Shown here one piece after another: positions 27,375 through 36,455 of a stretch of DNA of 64,000 nucleotides (position 1 is the stretch's first letter; the number at the start of each line of letters is the position of its first letter). The notes under the pieces were generated by a model. The model was not told the DNA's origin and did no database searches. It saw only the letters and a list, made by a program, of their open reading frames with translations. The position numbers were made by a program, and so were the translations under genes. This stretch comes from Hydrogenophaga sp. (lineage in GTDB: Bacteria; Pseudomonadota; Gammaproteobacteria; Burkholderiales; Burkholderiaceae_C): contig NZ_JADMKB010000105.1 in assembly GCF_018780075.1 (NCBI RefSeq), positions 1 through 64,000 of the forward strand, in the 5' to 3' direction.

Positions 27375-28139
27375 ATGACATTCTTGGCCCTGGACGTAGG
27401 CAACACGCGATTGAAATGGGCGCTGTACGACGCACCCCGGGTGGGGGGCCGGTTGCTGGCGCATGGCGCGCAGTTCCTGGAAAACATCGAAAAGCTCGCC
27501 GAGGGCGACTGGAGCGTGCTGCCGGCCCCCACCTGGGTGCTGGGTTGCGTGGTGGCCGGAGACGCCGTCAAGCGCCGCGTGATCGAGCAAATGGAGCTGT
27601 GGGACGTGTCCCCGCAATGGGTGGTCTCCAGCGCCGCAGAGGCCGGACTGACCAATGGCTACGATCACCCGGCCCGGCTCGGGTCCGACCGCTGGGTGGC
27701 CATGATCGGTGCGCGCCAGCGGCTGTTGCAGCAGGGGCGCCCACGGCCTTGCGTGGTGGTGATGGTCGGCACGGCGGTGACGGTGGAGGCCATCGACGCC
27801 GAGGGCCGTTTTCTCGGCGGCATCATCCTGCCCGGCCACGGCATCATGTTGCGCGCGCTGGAGTCGGGCACCGCCGGCCTGCACGTGCCCACCGGCGAGG
27901 TGCGCGACTTCCCCACCAACACCAGCGACGCGCTCACCAGCGGTGGCACCTTTGCCATCGCAGGGGCTGTGCAGCGCATGGTGGACAACCTCCAGAACCA
28001 CTGCGGCGAAGCGCCCGTGGTCTTCATGACCGGTGGGGCCGGCTGGAAGATGGCGCCGAGCATGTCGACGCCGTGCGAACTGGTGGACAGCCTGATCTTC
28101 GACGGGCTGCTGGAAATCGCACATCAAAGGCTGGGGTAG
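27375..28139 (+). CDS. coaX: Type III pantothenate kinase
   Basis: [21 protein letters not shown]...[15 protein letters not shown]...[35 protein letters not shown]. Confidence 0.95.
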   Translation: MTFLALDVGNTRLKWALYDAPRVGGRLLAHGAQFLENIEKLAEGDWSVLPAPTWVLGCVVAGDAVKRRVIEQMELWDVSPQWVVSSAAEAGLTNGYDHPARLGSDRWVAMIGARQRLLQQGRPRPCVVVMVGTAVTVEAIDAEGRFLGGIILPGHGIMLRALESGTAGLHVPTGEVRDFPTNTSDALTSGGTFAIAGAVQRMVDNLQNHCGEAPVVFMTGGAGWKMAPSMSTPCELVDSLIFDGLLEIAHQRLG

Positions 28140-28168
28140 CCCCCCGCGCCGCAGGCGGCACGGGGGGT
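28140..28168. terminator. Hairpin between convergent coaX and WS/DGAT genes (possible bidirectional terminator)
   Basis: CCCCCGCGCCGC-AGG-CGGCACGGGGGG near-perfect inverted repeat in a 28-bp intergenic gap. Confidence 0.5.
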
Positions 28169-29700
28169 TACTCCACCCCCCACGGCAGCATCAGCGTCAC
28201 CGCCAGCAGCTGTGCGAACTCGGGTTCGAAGGCGTCGATGATCTGCTGCGGGTCGGGGCAGAGGGCGCTGTCCGAAATCACGCCGAACTGCACGCCGCCG
28301 CCGTAGCTCAGGATCGACACGCCCAGGCCCACGGTGCCGGTCTGCGGCACCCAGAACATGGTCTGTTCCAGCGTGGCGCCGCAGAACTTCAGCTTGGTCG
28401 CCGGCCCCGGCACGTTGGTCATCACCGCCGTCGTCTTGCGGCCAAACAGGCTCAGCATCGCGTCCTGCGCGGGTTTGATCAGCAGTCCCGCTACCGACAG
28501 CAGGCCGAAGGTCAGCAGCGGCTGCAGGCTGCCTTTGAGCGCGTTCATGCGCGAGCGCACCGTGTACACGCGCTCGATGGGGTTGTCCATGCCGATCGGC
28601 AGCACCAGCGGGATCAGGCCGAAGCGGTTGCCCAGTTTCCAGGCGTCTTCCATGGGCCGCAGGTTGATCGGCACCATGGCGCGGATCTCCTGGCCTTTCG
28701 GGTCGTCCCCCTGCTGCTTCAGGTAGGCGCCGATGGCGCCGGCCACGCAGCCGAGCAGCACGTCGTTGACCGAGCAGTTCAAGGCCTTGCCGATGGCCTT
28801 CACCTCGTCGAGCGGAATCGGCTGGCCCCAGGCCACGCGTTTGCTGCCCTGGGGCTGGCCCTTGAGGCGGGTGGGCGAGTCGTCGGGCATGAGGGCGAGC
28901 GCGGCAAGGTCGCTCGCGAGCTGGCCGCCCATGCGGGCGAGTTCCACCGCCTGCCCCAGCGAGTCGCTGAGCCCCTGCTGGGGCGAGGCCAGCAGGGCAA
29001 ACGACTTGGCCGCGCCGCCGCCGGCGGCCTCCAGCGCCCGGGCGGTCAGGTCGCCGAACGGGCGGATCAGGGTGTCGGCCACCCAGTCTTCGGCGGCGTC
29101 CATCCCGCTTTTGGTTTCTCTGGCTTTGCGCTTCGGTGGCAAGGCGCCCCCATCGACCAGGCTCATCATCACGCCGATGAGCGCGATGCCGTCGGCGATG
29201 CAATGGTGGATGCGGGCCACCAACGCCGAGCCACCGTCGTAGCGCTCGACCAGCTCAAAGCGCCACAGTGGGTGCTGTGCGTCCAGCGGCTCCATCGCCA
29301 GCGTGCCCACGCGTGCCTGCAGGGCCTGCTGCTCGCTGTGGCCGCGCTGCCGGGTGAGCACGTGGCGCACCACGTGGCGGTGAATGTCGAAGTCGGCGTC
29401 GTCGATCCAGTGGGCGCCGGCCGCGTCCTGCCGCGCGACCTGCACGAAGCGGCGGTAGGGCAGCAGGCGCTCGCTCACGCGTTCGGTCAGCGCTTCCAGG
29501 GTGATGCCCGGGCGCAGGATCCAGACCCCCACGATCATCATCAGGTTGGTGGCCGAGTCCATGCGCAGCCAGGCGGTGTCCACCTTGCTCATGCGCTCGC
29601 CTTCCAGCCCCAGCGTGGTCGCCAGGTTCGAGGCCGTGGCGGCGCGTGGGCGGGGAGGGGCTGCGGCTGGACGCGTTGCCCGGGAAGTGCGCTGAACCAT
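28168..29700 (-). CDS. Wax ester synthase / diacylglycerol acyltransferase (WS/DGAT) family O-acyltransferase
   Basis: HHxxxDG motif in ARIHHCIADGIALIGVMMSL; NDVLLGCVAGAIGAYL; MTNVPGPATKLKFCGA. Confidence 0.94.
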   Translation of the reverse strand: MVQRTSRATRPAAAPPRPRAATASNLATTLGLEGERMSKVDTAWLRMDSATNLMMIVGVWILRPGITLEALTERVSERLLPYRRFVQVARQDAAGAHWIDDADFDIHRHVVRHVLTRQRGHSEQQALQARVGTLAMEPLDAQHPLWRFELVERYDGGSALVARIHHCIADGIALIGVMMSLVDGGALPPKRKARETKSGMDAAEDWVADTLIRPFGDLTARALEAAGGGAAKSFALLASPQQGLSDSLGQAVELARMGGQLASDLAALALMPDDSPTRLKGQPQGSKRVAWGQPIPLDEVKAIGKALNCSVNDVLLGCVAGAIGAYLKQQGDDPKGQEIRAMVPINLRPMEDAWKLGNRFGLIPLVLPIGMDNPIERVYTVRSRMNALKGSLQPLLTFGLLSVAGLLIKPAQDAMLSLFGRKTTAVMTNVPGPATKLKFCGATLEQTMFWVPQTGTVGLGVSILSYGGGVQFGVISDSALCPDPQQIIDAFEPEFAQLLAVTLMLPWGVE

Positions 29701-29847
29701 GGGGTCTCCTGCTGCGCCGCGTCATGGCGCGGGGTCTGTGGTTGGGTGCTGGCGTCTATTTTGCCGGTGGATCCAAACGTAAGATACCGGGCCAGCCCTT
29801 AGCCCGGCCCTCCGCCGGCGCCCCATGCTTTCCACAGGAGCCCCAAC

Positions 29848-30102
29848 ATGTCCGATCTGCAGTCCCGTTTCGACGCCGCCGTGGCCAACTCCAAGAACCT
29901 CAGCGAGCGCCCGGACAACGCCACGCTGCTGAAGATCTACGGCCTGTACAAGCAGGCCACCACCGGCGACAACACCGAGAAAAAACCGGGCTTCGGCGAC
30001 ATGGTCGGCCGTGCCAAGTGGGATGCGTGGAACGGTCTCAAGGGCACGGCGGCCGACGCCGCGAAGCAGCAGTACATCGACCTGATCGGGTCGCTGGCCT
30101 GA
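29848..30102 (+). CDS. Acyl-CoA-binding protein (ACBP)
   Basis: LQSRFDAAVANSKNLSERPDNATLLKIYGLYKQATTGDNTEKKPGFGDMVGRAKWDAWNGLKGTAADAAKQQYIDLI. Confidence 0.94.
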   Translation: MSDLQSRFDAAVANSKNLSERPDNATLLKIYGLYKQATTGDNTEKKPGFGDMVGRAKWDAWNGLKGTAADAAKQQYIDLIGSLA

Positions 30103-30106
30103 ACTC

Positions 30107-30182
30107 CCTCGCCGCGCTGCGCGCGACCCCTTCAAGGGGGCGATACAGGCGGCCCGGCGAAGCCGGTTCCACCGCATTCTGC
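30107..30182 (+). repeat. Dispersed intergenic multi-hairpin repeat copy
   Basis: CCCTCGCCGCGCTGCGCGCGACCCCTTCAAGGGGGCGATACAGGCGGCCCGGCGAAGCCGGTTCCACCGCATTCTG. Confidence 0.8.
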
Positions 30183-30223
30183 GGCCAGGGGATCTCGCGC
30201 AGGCGGAGATCTCTGCCTGCCCC

Positions 30224-30550
30224 TCAGGGGGCTTTCTTCTTGGTCGCCGGCTTTTTCTTTTTCTCGGCCAGCAGCTCGTCGAGGTTCTTGACGATTTCGC
30301 TTTCGATGCGGTCCCTGAACGCGCCCAGCAGGAAGCCGAGCTGGGCGTCGAGTTCGAAGTGGTCGGCCGAGACCTTGAGCGTGCCCTTCACGCCCGAGCG
30401 GGTGAACTGCACCTCGTCGCAATCGTCGCCCTCTTCGTAGGCGCAGGCCATGTCGAACTCGGCCTCGGCGTGTTCGGCCCATTTCCAGGCCACCTTGCGA
30501 GCGCCGCTCAGACCCAGTTGGTGGGAGCGCTGAATGTGGATGTCGGCCAT
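30224..30550 (-). CDS. Polyhydroxyalkanoic acid system family protein
   Basis: MADIHIQRSHQLGLSGARKVAWKWAEHAEAEFDMACAYEEGDDCDEVQFTRSGVKGTLKVSADHFELDAQLGFLLGAF; Lys-rich tail. Confidence 0.85.
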   Translation of the reverse strand: MADIHIQRSHQLGLSGARKVAWKWAEHAEAEFDMACAYEEGDDCDEVQFTRSGVKGTLKVSADHFELDAQLGFLLGAFRDRIESEIVKNLDELLAEKKKKPATKKKAP

Positions 30551-30562
30551 GGGTTGTCCTGT

Positions 30563-31654
30563 TCAGTGGGTGGGAAGGGGTGATGCGGCGGGCGCGAGCG
30601 CCTGCAATGCGGCCTGGCGATCGTCGGCGCCCATGGCGGCGAGCGCGCGAACCGCATCATAAAACCGCGCAAAGTCCCGGCCTTCGCGCTCGAACAGCAC
30701 ATCGAAAGCGGGCACCCACTGGTCGTAGGCGGCCTGCGCGCCAAAGGTCGCGTTGCTGGCTTGCGCCACCCAGGCGTCGTAGCCTTTGTAGCCCCCCCAG
30801 CCCTGCTTCAGCTCCTGGTAGCGCCGGCGGAAGTCGTCCATGGCCGCGGCCTTGCGCTGCCGTTTGGTGTCGTCGTCGAGGCTGACGTCGTCGTACACGG
30901 CCTGCAGCCGCTGGCGCGTGGCCAGCGCGTGCGCCCGAAAGGCCTGCCGGCGGCCGTCGAATTCGGCGTAGGCCTGGCGTGCCGGTTCGTCGGCCTGGGC
31001 CAGCCAGCGGGCACCGCCGATGCGTTCGACCGCCGTGGCGAAGGACTCGTTGAACACCGTGTCGCCCGAGGCATAGACGACCTGGTGCGCCAGCTCGTGA
31101 AACAGCAGCCGGGCCAGTTCGCCCTCGGGGTAGCCGATGAAGGTGTTGAGCAGCGGATCGCCGCCGGCCCAGTTCATCCAGCCCAGGGTCGAATACGCCG
31201 GCACCGGGTAGACCGCCACGTCCATGTTCGACGACAGGGCCGCCGCGAACGCCTTGGCTTCGGCCTCGTCGAAGTAGCCGCGATAGCCCACACAACCCGC
31301 CACCGGAAAGCACCAGTTGTGCAGCTTGAGCGACAGCTCCGGCGCGGCCACCACGTTGTAGACGGCAGCGCGGCGCTGGAGGTCGGCATAACGCCGGTAG
31401 CTCGCGTTGTCCGGCAAGCCCAGTTCGGTCACGGCGAAACGGCGCATGCGCTGGGCCAGCACCAGTTTTTGCTGCAGGACCGGCGGCGTGGCCGGGTCGT
31501 CGAGCCAGTCCTGCACCGGGCGCGCCGCGTGCATCAGCTTCAGGTGGCCGGTGACCGACTGCCAGTAGTAGCTGGGACCAGCGTCTGTAGCAGCGCAGCC
31601 GCCGACGAGACTGGCAACAAGGAGCTGCGCCAGCAATCGCCGTGGCCCCGCCAC
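30563..31654 (-). CDS. Predicted aminopeptidase lipoprotein
   Basis: Lipobox-like LLVASLVGGCAATDAG; metallopeptidase motif LLFHELAHQVVYASGDTVFNESFATAVE; GTG start assumed. Confidence 0.85.
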   Translation of the reverse strand: MAGPRRLLAQLLVASLVGGCAATDAGPSYYWQSVTGHLKLMHAARPVQDWLDDPATPPVLQQKLVLAQRMRRFAVTELGLPDNASYRRYADLQRRAAVYNVVAAPELSLKLHNWCFPVAGCVGYRGYFDEAEAKAFAAALSSNMDVAVYPVPAYSTLGWMNWAGGDPLLNTFIGYPEGELARLLFHELAHQVVYASGDTVFNESFATAVERIGGARWLAQADEPARQAYAEFDGRRQAFRAHALATRQRLQAVYDDVSLDDDTKRQRKAAAMDDFRRRYQELKQGWGGYKGYDAWVAQASNATFGAQAAYDQWVPAFDVLFEREGRDFARFYDAVRALAAMGADDRQAALQALAPAASPLPTH

Positions 31655-31724
31655 ATGAGGCAACCGCGAGACGGCACCGCAAAGAAACCATCCCCTCAGC
31701 CCAAGAAGGGCAGCCCTGCCAGCA

Positions 31725-31800
31725 CACGCCGAAGATCCGGCTTCGCCGGTCCGAGGGCGTGGTCCCCCTGGGGGGACGCCGCGCAGCGGCGCAGGGGGGA
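31725..31800 (-). repeat. Variant copy of the intergenic multi-hairpin repeat, reverse-oriented
   Basis: Reverse complement: TCCCCCCTGCGCCGCTGCGCGGCGTCCCCCCAGGGGGACCACGCCCTCGGACCGGCGAAGCCGGATCTTCGG. Confidence 0.6.
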
Positions 31801-33846
31801 TCATTGTTTTTCCACCTCAACCAGACAGTCATAGAACACCGGCCCCCGTCCCATGTCGGTCAGCTTCTGGCTGGTGAGCTGGTTGACGTTGGTGCCGTCC
31901 AGCCCCAGCTTGCGCCACCAGATGCCCAGGCCGTTGACCACGCCAGGTCGCGCCCGCGCCGACACCTTGGCCTTGCAGCGGTATTCGCCCCGGCCGTTGA
32001 AGACCCGCACCGTGTCGCCGCTCTGGATGCCACGCGCCTCGGCGTCCTCGGCGTGCATTTCCAGCAAAGGCTCGCCTTCGATGTCGCGCAGGCTCTTCAC
32101 GTTGACGAAGCTGGAGTTGAGGAAGTTGCGGGCCGGTGGCGAGATCATGGCCAGCGGGTGGCGCGGGTCGCTGCCTGCCGTCTCGAAGTTGGGCAGGTGG
32201 TCGGGCAGGCCGTCCTGTCCCTGCGCGGCGAGTGCGGCGCTGAAGAACTCGCAGCGACCCGAGGCGGTAGGGAAGCCGCCTTGCGCGAAGGGCGCCTCAG
32301 GCAGCGGCAGGGTGGCGAAACCCTGGGCGAGCAGTTGATCGAAATCGATCGATGTCCCGAAGGCTGTGCGGCACAGCGTTTCATCGTCGTCGGCGAAGCA
32401 GGGCTCATCGAAACCCATGCGTGCGGCGAGCGCGCGGAAGATGTCGGTGTTGCTGCGCGACTGCCCCAGCGGCGCGATGGCCGGCTGGTTGAGCAGCACG
32501 TCGGTGTGGCCGTAGCTGGTGTGGATGTCCCAGTGCTCCAGCTGCGTGGTGGCGGGCAGGATGTAGTCGGCGTAGTCGGCGGTGTCGGTCTGGAAGTGTT
32601 CGAGCACCACGGTGAACAGGTCCTCGCGCTCAAAGCCTTTCACCACCCGGCCCGACTCGGGCGCCACCGCCACCGGGTTGCTGTTGTAGACGATGAGTGC
32701 CTCGATCTTCGGACCAAAATCCGGCGAGGCCTCGCGCAGCAGGTCGTCGCCGATCGTCACCATGTTGATGGTGCGTGGCGTGCGACCGGTCAGCAGGTCG
32801 GGCCGTTGCAGCGCGGCGCGGCGGACCGGGAAGTGGCCCGAGGCCGAGAGCAGCAGGCCGCCCGCGCGGTGCCGCCACGCGCCCACCAGCGCCGGCAGGC
32901 AGGCCACCGCCCGCACCGCGTTGCCGCCACCGCGCACGCGCTGCATGCCGTAGTTGAGCCGGATCGCGGCGGGCTTCGTCGTGCCGTAGGCGCGCGCGAG
33001 GTCAACAATCTGCTGCACCGGCACACCACAGACCTCGGCCGCACGCTCGGGCGGCCACTGCAAGGCACGTTCGCGCAGCGCTTCCCAGCCCAGCGTGTGC
33101 TGCGCGATGTAATCGTGGTCCAGCCAGTCGTGGGTGATCAGCTGGTGCATCAGCGCCAGCGCCAGCGCGGCGTCGGTGCCGGGGCGCAGAGCGATGTGTT
33201 CGTGGCACTTGTCCGCCGTCTCGCTGCGGCGCGGGTCGATGCACACCAGCCGCGCGCCGTCGCGCTTGGCCTGTTGCGCGAGGCGCCAGAAGTGCAGGTT
33301 GCTCGCGATGGAGTTGCTGCCCCAGATCACGATCAGCTTCGCCTCGGCGAAGCACTCGACCTTCATGCCCAGCTTGCCGCCCAGTGTCTGCACCAGCGCT
33401 TCGCCGCCCGCGGCTGCGCAGATGGTGCGGTCCAGGTGGGCGGCGCCGAGGCGGTTGAAGAAACGCGCTGCCATGCCCTCGCCCTGCACCAGGCCCATGG
33501 TGCCGGCGTAGCTGTAGGGCTGGATGGCCTGTGGGTCGCGCGCGGCGACGTCTTTCAGGCGAGCGGCGATGTCGTCCAGCGCCTCGTCCCAGCCCACCGG
33601 CTCGAACTGGCCGCTGCCTTTGGGTCCGACGCGCCGTAGCGGATGGAGGATGCGCTCGGGGTGGTAGGTCCGTTCGGTGTAGCGCGAGACTTTGGTGCAC
33701 AGCGCACCGTCGGTGTGCCTGTGGGCCGGGTTGCCGGCCACGCGCACCGCCTTGGTGTCGATCACGGTGGTGATCAACGAGCAGGTGTCGGGACAGTCGT
33801 GAGGGCAGGCGCCGCGCACCGTGCGTTCTTGCATAACTTGGGACAT
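31801..33846 (-). CDS. Molybdopterin-dependent oxidoreductase with N-terminal Fe-S motif
   Basis: RGACPHDCPDTCSLITT...GALCTKVSRYTERTYHPERILHPLRRVGPKGSGQFEPVGWDEALDDIA. Confidence 0.92.
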   Translation of the reverse strand: MSQVMQERTVRGACPHDCPDTCSLITTVIDTKAVRVAGNPAHRHTDGALCTKVSRYTERTYHPERILHPLRRVGPKGSGQFEPVGWDEALDDIAARLKDVAARDPQAIQPYSYAGTMGLVQGEGMAARFFNRLGAAHLDRTICAAAGGEALVQTLGGKLGMKVECFAEAKLIVIWGSNSIASNLHFWRLAQQAKRDGARLVCIDPRRSETADKCHEHIALRPGTDAALALALMHQLITHDWLDHDYIAQHTLGWEALRERALQWPPERAAEVCGVPVQQIVDLARAYGTTKPAAIRLNYGMQRVRGGGNAVRAVACLPALVGAWRHRAGGLLLSASGHFPVRRAALQRPDLLTGRTPRTINMVTIGDDLLREASPDFGPKIEALIVYNSNPVAVAPESGRVVKGFEREDLFTVVLEHFQTDTADYADYILPATTQLEHWDIHTSYGHTDVLLNQPAIAPLGQSRSNTDIFRALAARMGFDEPCFADDDETLCRTAFGTSIDFDQLLAQGFATLPLPEAPFAQGGFPTASGRCEFFSAALAAQGQDGLPDHLPNFETAGSDPRHPLAMISPPARNFLNSSFVNVKSLRDIEGEPLLEMHAEDAEARGIQSGDTVRVFNGRGEYRCKAKVSARARPGVVNGLGIWWRKLGLDGTNVNQLTSQKLTDMGRGPVFYDCLVEVEKQ

Positions 33847-33975
33847 TTGGTACCGCCGAAAGTGTAGGCAGGGGAAAGGGGCTGTAGTACGCTCAAAGCC
33901 AGTGGTGACAGCTGCTCACACGGGAAGTGCGAGAGCGTGCCGAATGCATCAAAAAAGCATATCAGGAGAAACTGT

Positions 33976-35124
33976 ATGCAACGTCGTCGGGTGATTGCGA
34001 GTGTGGGTTCGTTGGTGGGAGGGTCTGTTCTGGGGGGATGGAGCGCCATGGCTCAGGCCCAAAGCGCTGGCGGGGGCGACCGCATCGTGATCGGCCAGTC
34101 GGCCCCATTCACCGGGCCGTCTACCCAACTGGGCCTGCAGTTTCACCTGGGTGCCCAGCTTTACTTCGAGCAGGTCAATGCCAAGGGTGGCGTCAACGGG
34201 CGGCGCATCGATCTGCAGCGCCTCGACGATGGCTACGAACCCGAACGCTGTGCGGCCAACACCAAGCAGTTCATCTCCGACGGTGTGTTCGCCTTGTTCG
34301 GTTATGTCGGGACGGCCACCAGCCTGGCGGCCTTGCCGCTGGCCACCGAAGCCAAGACGCCGTTTTTTGCCCCGTTCACCGGCGCCCAGGCGCTGCGTGA
34401 GCCTTTCAACCGCTACGCGATCCACGTCCGGGCCTCCTACTTTGACGAAACGGCGGCCATCGTGCGGCAGGTCACGTCCACCGGCATCAAGAAGCTCGCG
34501 GTGTTCTACCAGAACGACGCCTACGGCAAGACCGGCCTGGAAGGCGTGCAGCGCGCGCTGAAAGCGATGAACCTGGAGACGGCGGCGCTCGGTTCGGTGG
34601 AACGCAACACCAACGACGTGGCGCCGGCGCTGAAAGACATCCTGGCGGCCAAGCCCGAAGCGATCGTGCAGATCGGCGCCTACAAGGCCTGTGCCACCTT
34701 CATCCGGCTGGCCCGCCAGCAGGGCTTTGGTGGCAATTTCTACAACGTGTCCTTCGTCGGCACCCAGGCCCTGATGGATGAGCTGGGGGCGGTGGCGAAA
34801 GGGGTGGTGGTGAGCCAGGTGATGCCCTTTCCCTATTCGCCGGCCACCCAGCTCTCGGGCGAGTACCTCGCCGACCTCAAGGACAAACGTGGCCAGGCGC
34901 CCAACTACTCGGGCATGGAGGGTTACGTGGCGGCGAAGGTGTTTGTTGAAGCGCTCAAGCGGGCCGGCCGCGGCGCCACGCGGGAATCGTTCATCGATGC
35001 CATCCACGGCATGCAGGCGGTCAACCTGGGCGGTTTCCCGGTGGATTTCGGCCCACAGAAGCACACCGGCTCGCGCTTCGTGGAGCTCACCCTGTTGACC
35101 GAGGACGGGCGCATCCGGCGCTGA
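33976..35124 (+). CDS. Branched-chain amino acid-type ABC transporter substrate-binding protein (Leu/Ile/Val-binding fold)
   Basis: MQRRRVIASVGSLVGGSVLGGWSAMAQAQSAGGGDRIVIGQSAPFTGPSTQLGLQFHLGAQLYFEQVNAKGGVNGRRIDL. Confidence 0.92.
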   Translation: MQRRRVIASVGSLVGGSVLGGWSAMAQAQSAGGGDRIVIGQSAPFTGPSTQLGLQFHLGAQLYFEQVNAKGGVNGRRIDLQRLDDGYEPERCAANTKQFISDGVFALFGYVGTATSLAALPLATEAKTPFFAPFTGAQALREPFNRYAIHVRASYFDETAAIVRQVTSTGIKKLAVFYQNDAYGKTGLEGVQRALKAMNLETAALGSVERNTNDVAPALKDILAAKPEAIVQIGAYKACATFIRLARQQGFGGNFYNVSFVGTQALMDELGAVAKGVVVSQVMPFPYSPATQLSGEYLADLKDKRGQAPNYSGMEGYVAAKVFVEALKRAGRGATRESFIDAIHGMQAVNLGGFPVDFGPQKHTGSRFVELTLLTEDGRIRR

Positions 35125-35128
35125 AGCC

Positions 35129-35176
35129 CCGGCCCGGCGGCGGGCCGGATGGGCGGTGTCGCGCTCGGGCGCGACA
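35129..35176 (+). terminator. Two tandem hairpins between the ABC substrate-binding protein and M20 genes
   Basis: CCGGCCCG-GCGG-CGGGCCGG (35129-35148) and TGTCGCGC-TCGG-GCGCGACA (35157-35176); no long U-tract. Confidence 0.5.
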
Positions 35177-35237
35177 GGTCTTGGTTACCATGAGCCTTTG
35201 ACCCGGGGTGCCCGTCCCCGGGCAACCGGAGGCTCTC

Positions 35238-36455
35238 ATGCAACTGATCGATTCCATCCTGACGCAGGCGGCCAGCATCGCGGCCGTGCGCCGCGACATC
35301 CACGCCCACCCCGAGCTCTGTTTTGAAGAGGTGCGTACCGCCGACGTGGTGGCGCACAAGCTCGCCGAGTGGGGCATCCCGGTGCACCGGGGCATGGGCA
35401 CCACCGGTGTGGTGGGCATCGTGCACGGCCGCGACGGCGGGGCCTGTGGTCGGGCCATCGGCCTGCGCGCCGACATGGACGCCTTGCCCATGCAGGAGCA
35501 CAACCACTTTGCCCACAAGAGCCAGCACGCCGGCAAGATGCACGCCTGCGGCCACGACGGCCACACCGCCATGTTGTTGGCCGCGGCGCAGCACTTCGCG
35601 AAACACCGGAACTTCGACGGCACGGTCTACCTGATCTTCCAGCCGGCCGAAGAGGGCGGTGGCGGTGCGCGCGAGATGATCAAGGACGGCCTGTTCGAGC
35701 AGTTTCCGGTCGAGGCCGTGTTCGGCATGCACAACTGGCCGGGCATGCCGGTGGGCACCTTCGCCGCCAGCGCCGGGCCGGTGATGGCGTCGAGCAACGA
35801 GTTCCACATCGTCATCCGTGGCAAGGGCGCGCACGCCGCGCTGCCGCACAACGGCATCGACCCGGTGCCGGTGGCCTGCCAGATGGTGATGGCCTTCCAG
35901 ACCATCATCTCGCGCAACAAGAAGCCGGTGGACGCCGGCGTGATCTCGGTCACCATGATCCACACCGGCGAGGCCACCAACGTGGTGCCCGACAGCTGCG
36001 AGATCCAGGGCACGGTGCGCACCTTCACGTTCGAGGTGCTCGACATGATCGAGCAGCGCATGCAGGCGATTGCCGAACACACCAGCGCGGCCTTCGGTGC
36101 CACGGTCGAGTTCCAGTTCAAGCGCAACTACCCGCCCACCGTCAACCACGCCGCCGAGACCGCGTTCGCGCGCGAGGTCATGGCCGAGATCGTGGGGCCC
36201 GAGCGCGTGCTGGAGCAGGAGCCCACCATGGGCGCCGAAGACTTTGCCTACATGCTGCAGGCCCGCCCGGGCTGCTACGCCTTCATCGCCAACGGCGACG
36301 GCGCGCACCGCGAGATGGGCCACGGCGGCGGCCCCTGCATGCTGCACAACCCGAGCTACGACTTCAACGACGACCTGATCCCGCTGGGCGCGACCTACTG
36401 GGTCCGGCTCGCCGAGCGGTGGCTGGGACAGGCCCGTCCGGGGCTGGCGGCATGA
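35238..36455 (+). CDS. M20-family amidohydrolase (hippurate hydrolase-like)
   Basis: VRRDIHAHPELCFEEVRTADVVAHKL...MHACGHDGHTAMLLAAAQ...TMGAEDFAYML. Confidence 0.94.
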   Translation: MQLIDSILTQAASIAAVRRDIHAHPELCFEEVRTADVVAHKLAEWGIPVHRGMGTTGVVGIVHGRDGGACGRAIGLRADMDALPMQEHNHFAHKSQHAGKMHACGHDGHTAMLLAAAQHFAKHRNFDGTVYLIFQPAEEGGGGAREMIKDGLFEQFPVEAVFGMHNWPGMPVGTFAASAGPVMASSNEFHIVIRGKGAHAALPHNGIDPVPVACQMVMAFQTIISRNKKPVDAGVISVTMIHTGEATNVVPDSCEIQGTVRTFTFEVLDMIEQRMQAIAEHTSAAFGATVEFQFKRNYPPTVNHAAETAFAREVMAEIVGPERVLEQEPTMGAEDFAYMLQARPGCYAFIANGDGAHREMGHGGGPCMLHNPSYDFNDDLIPLGATYWVRLAERWLGQARPGLAA

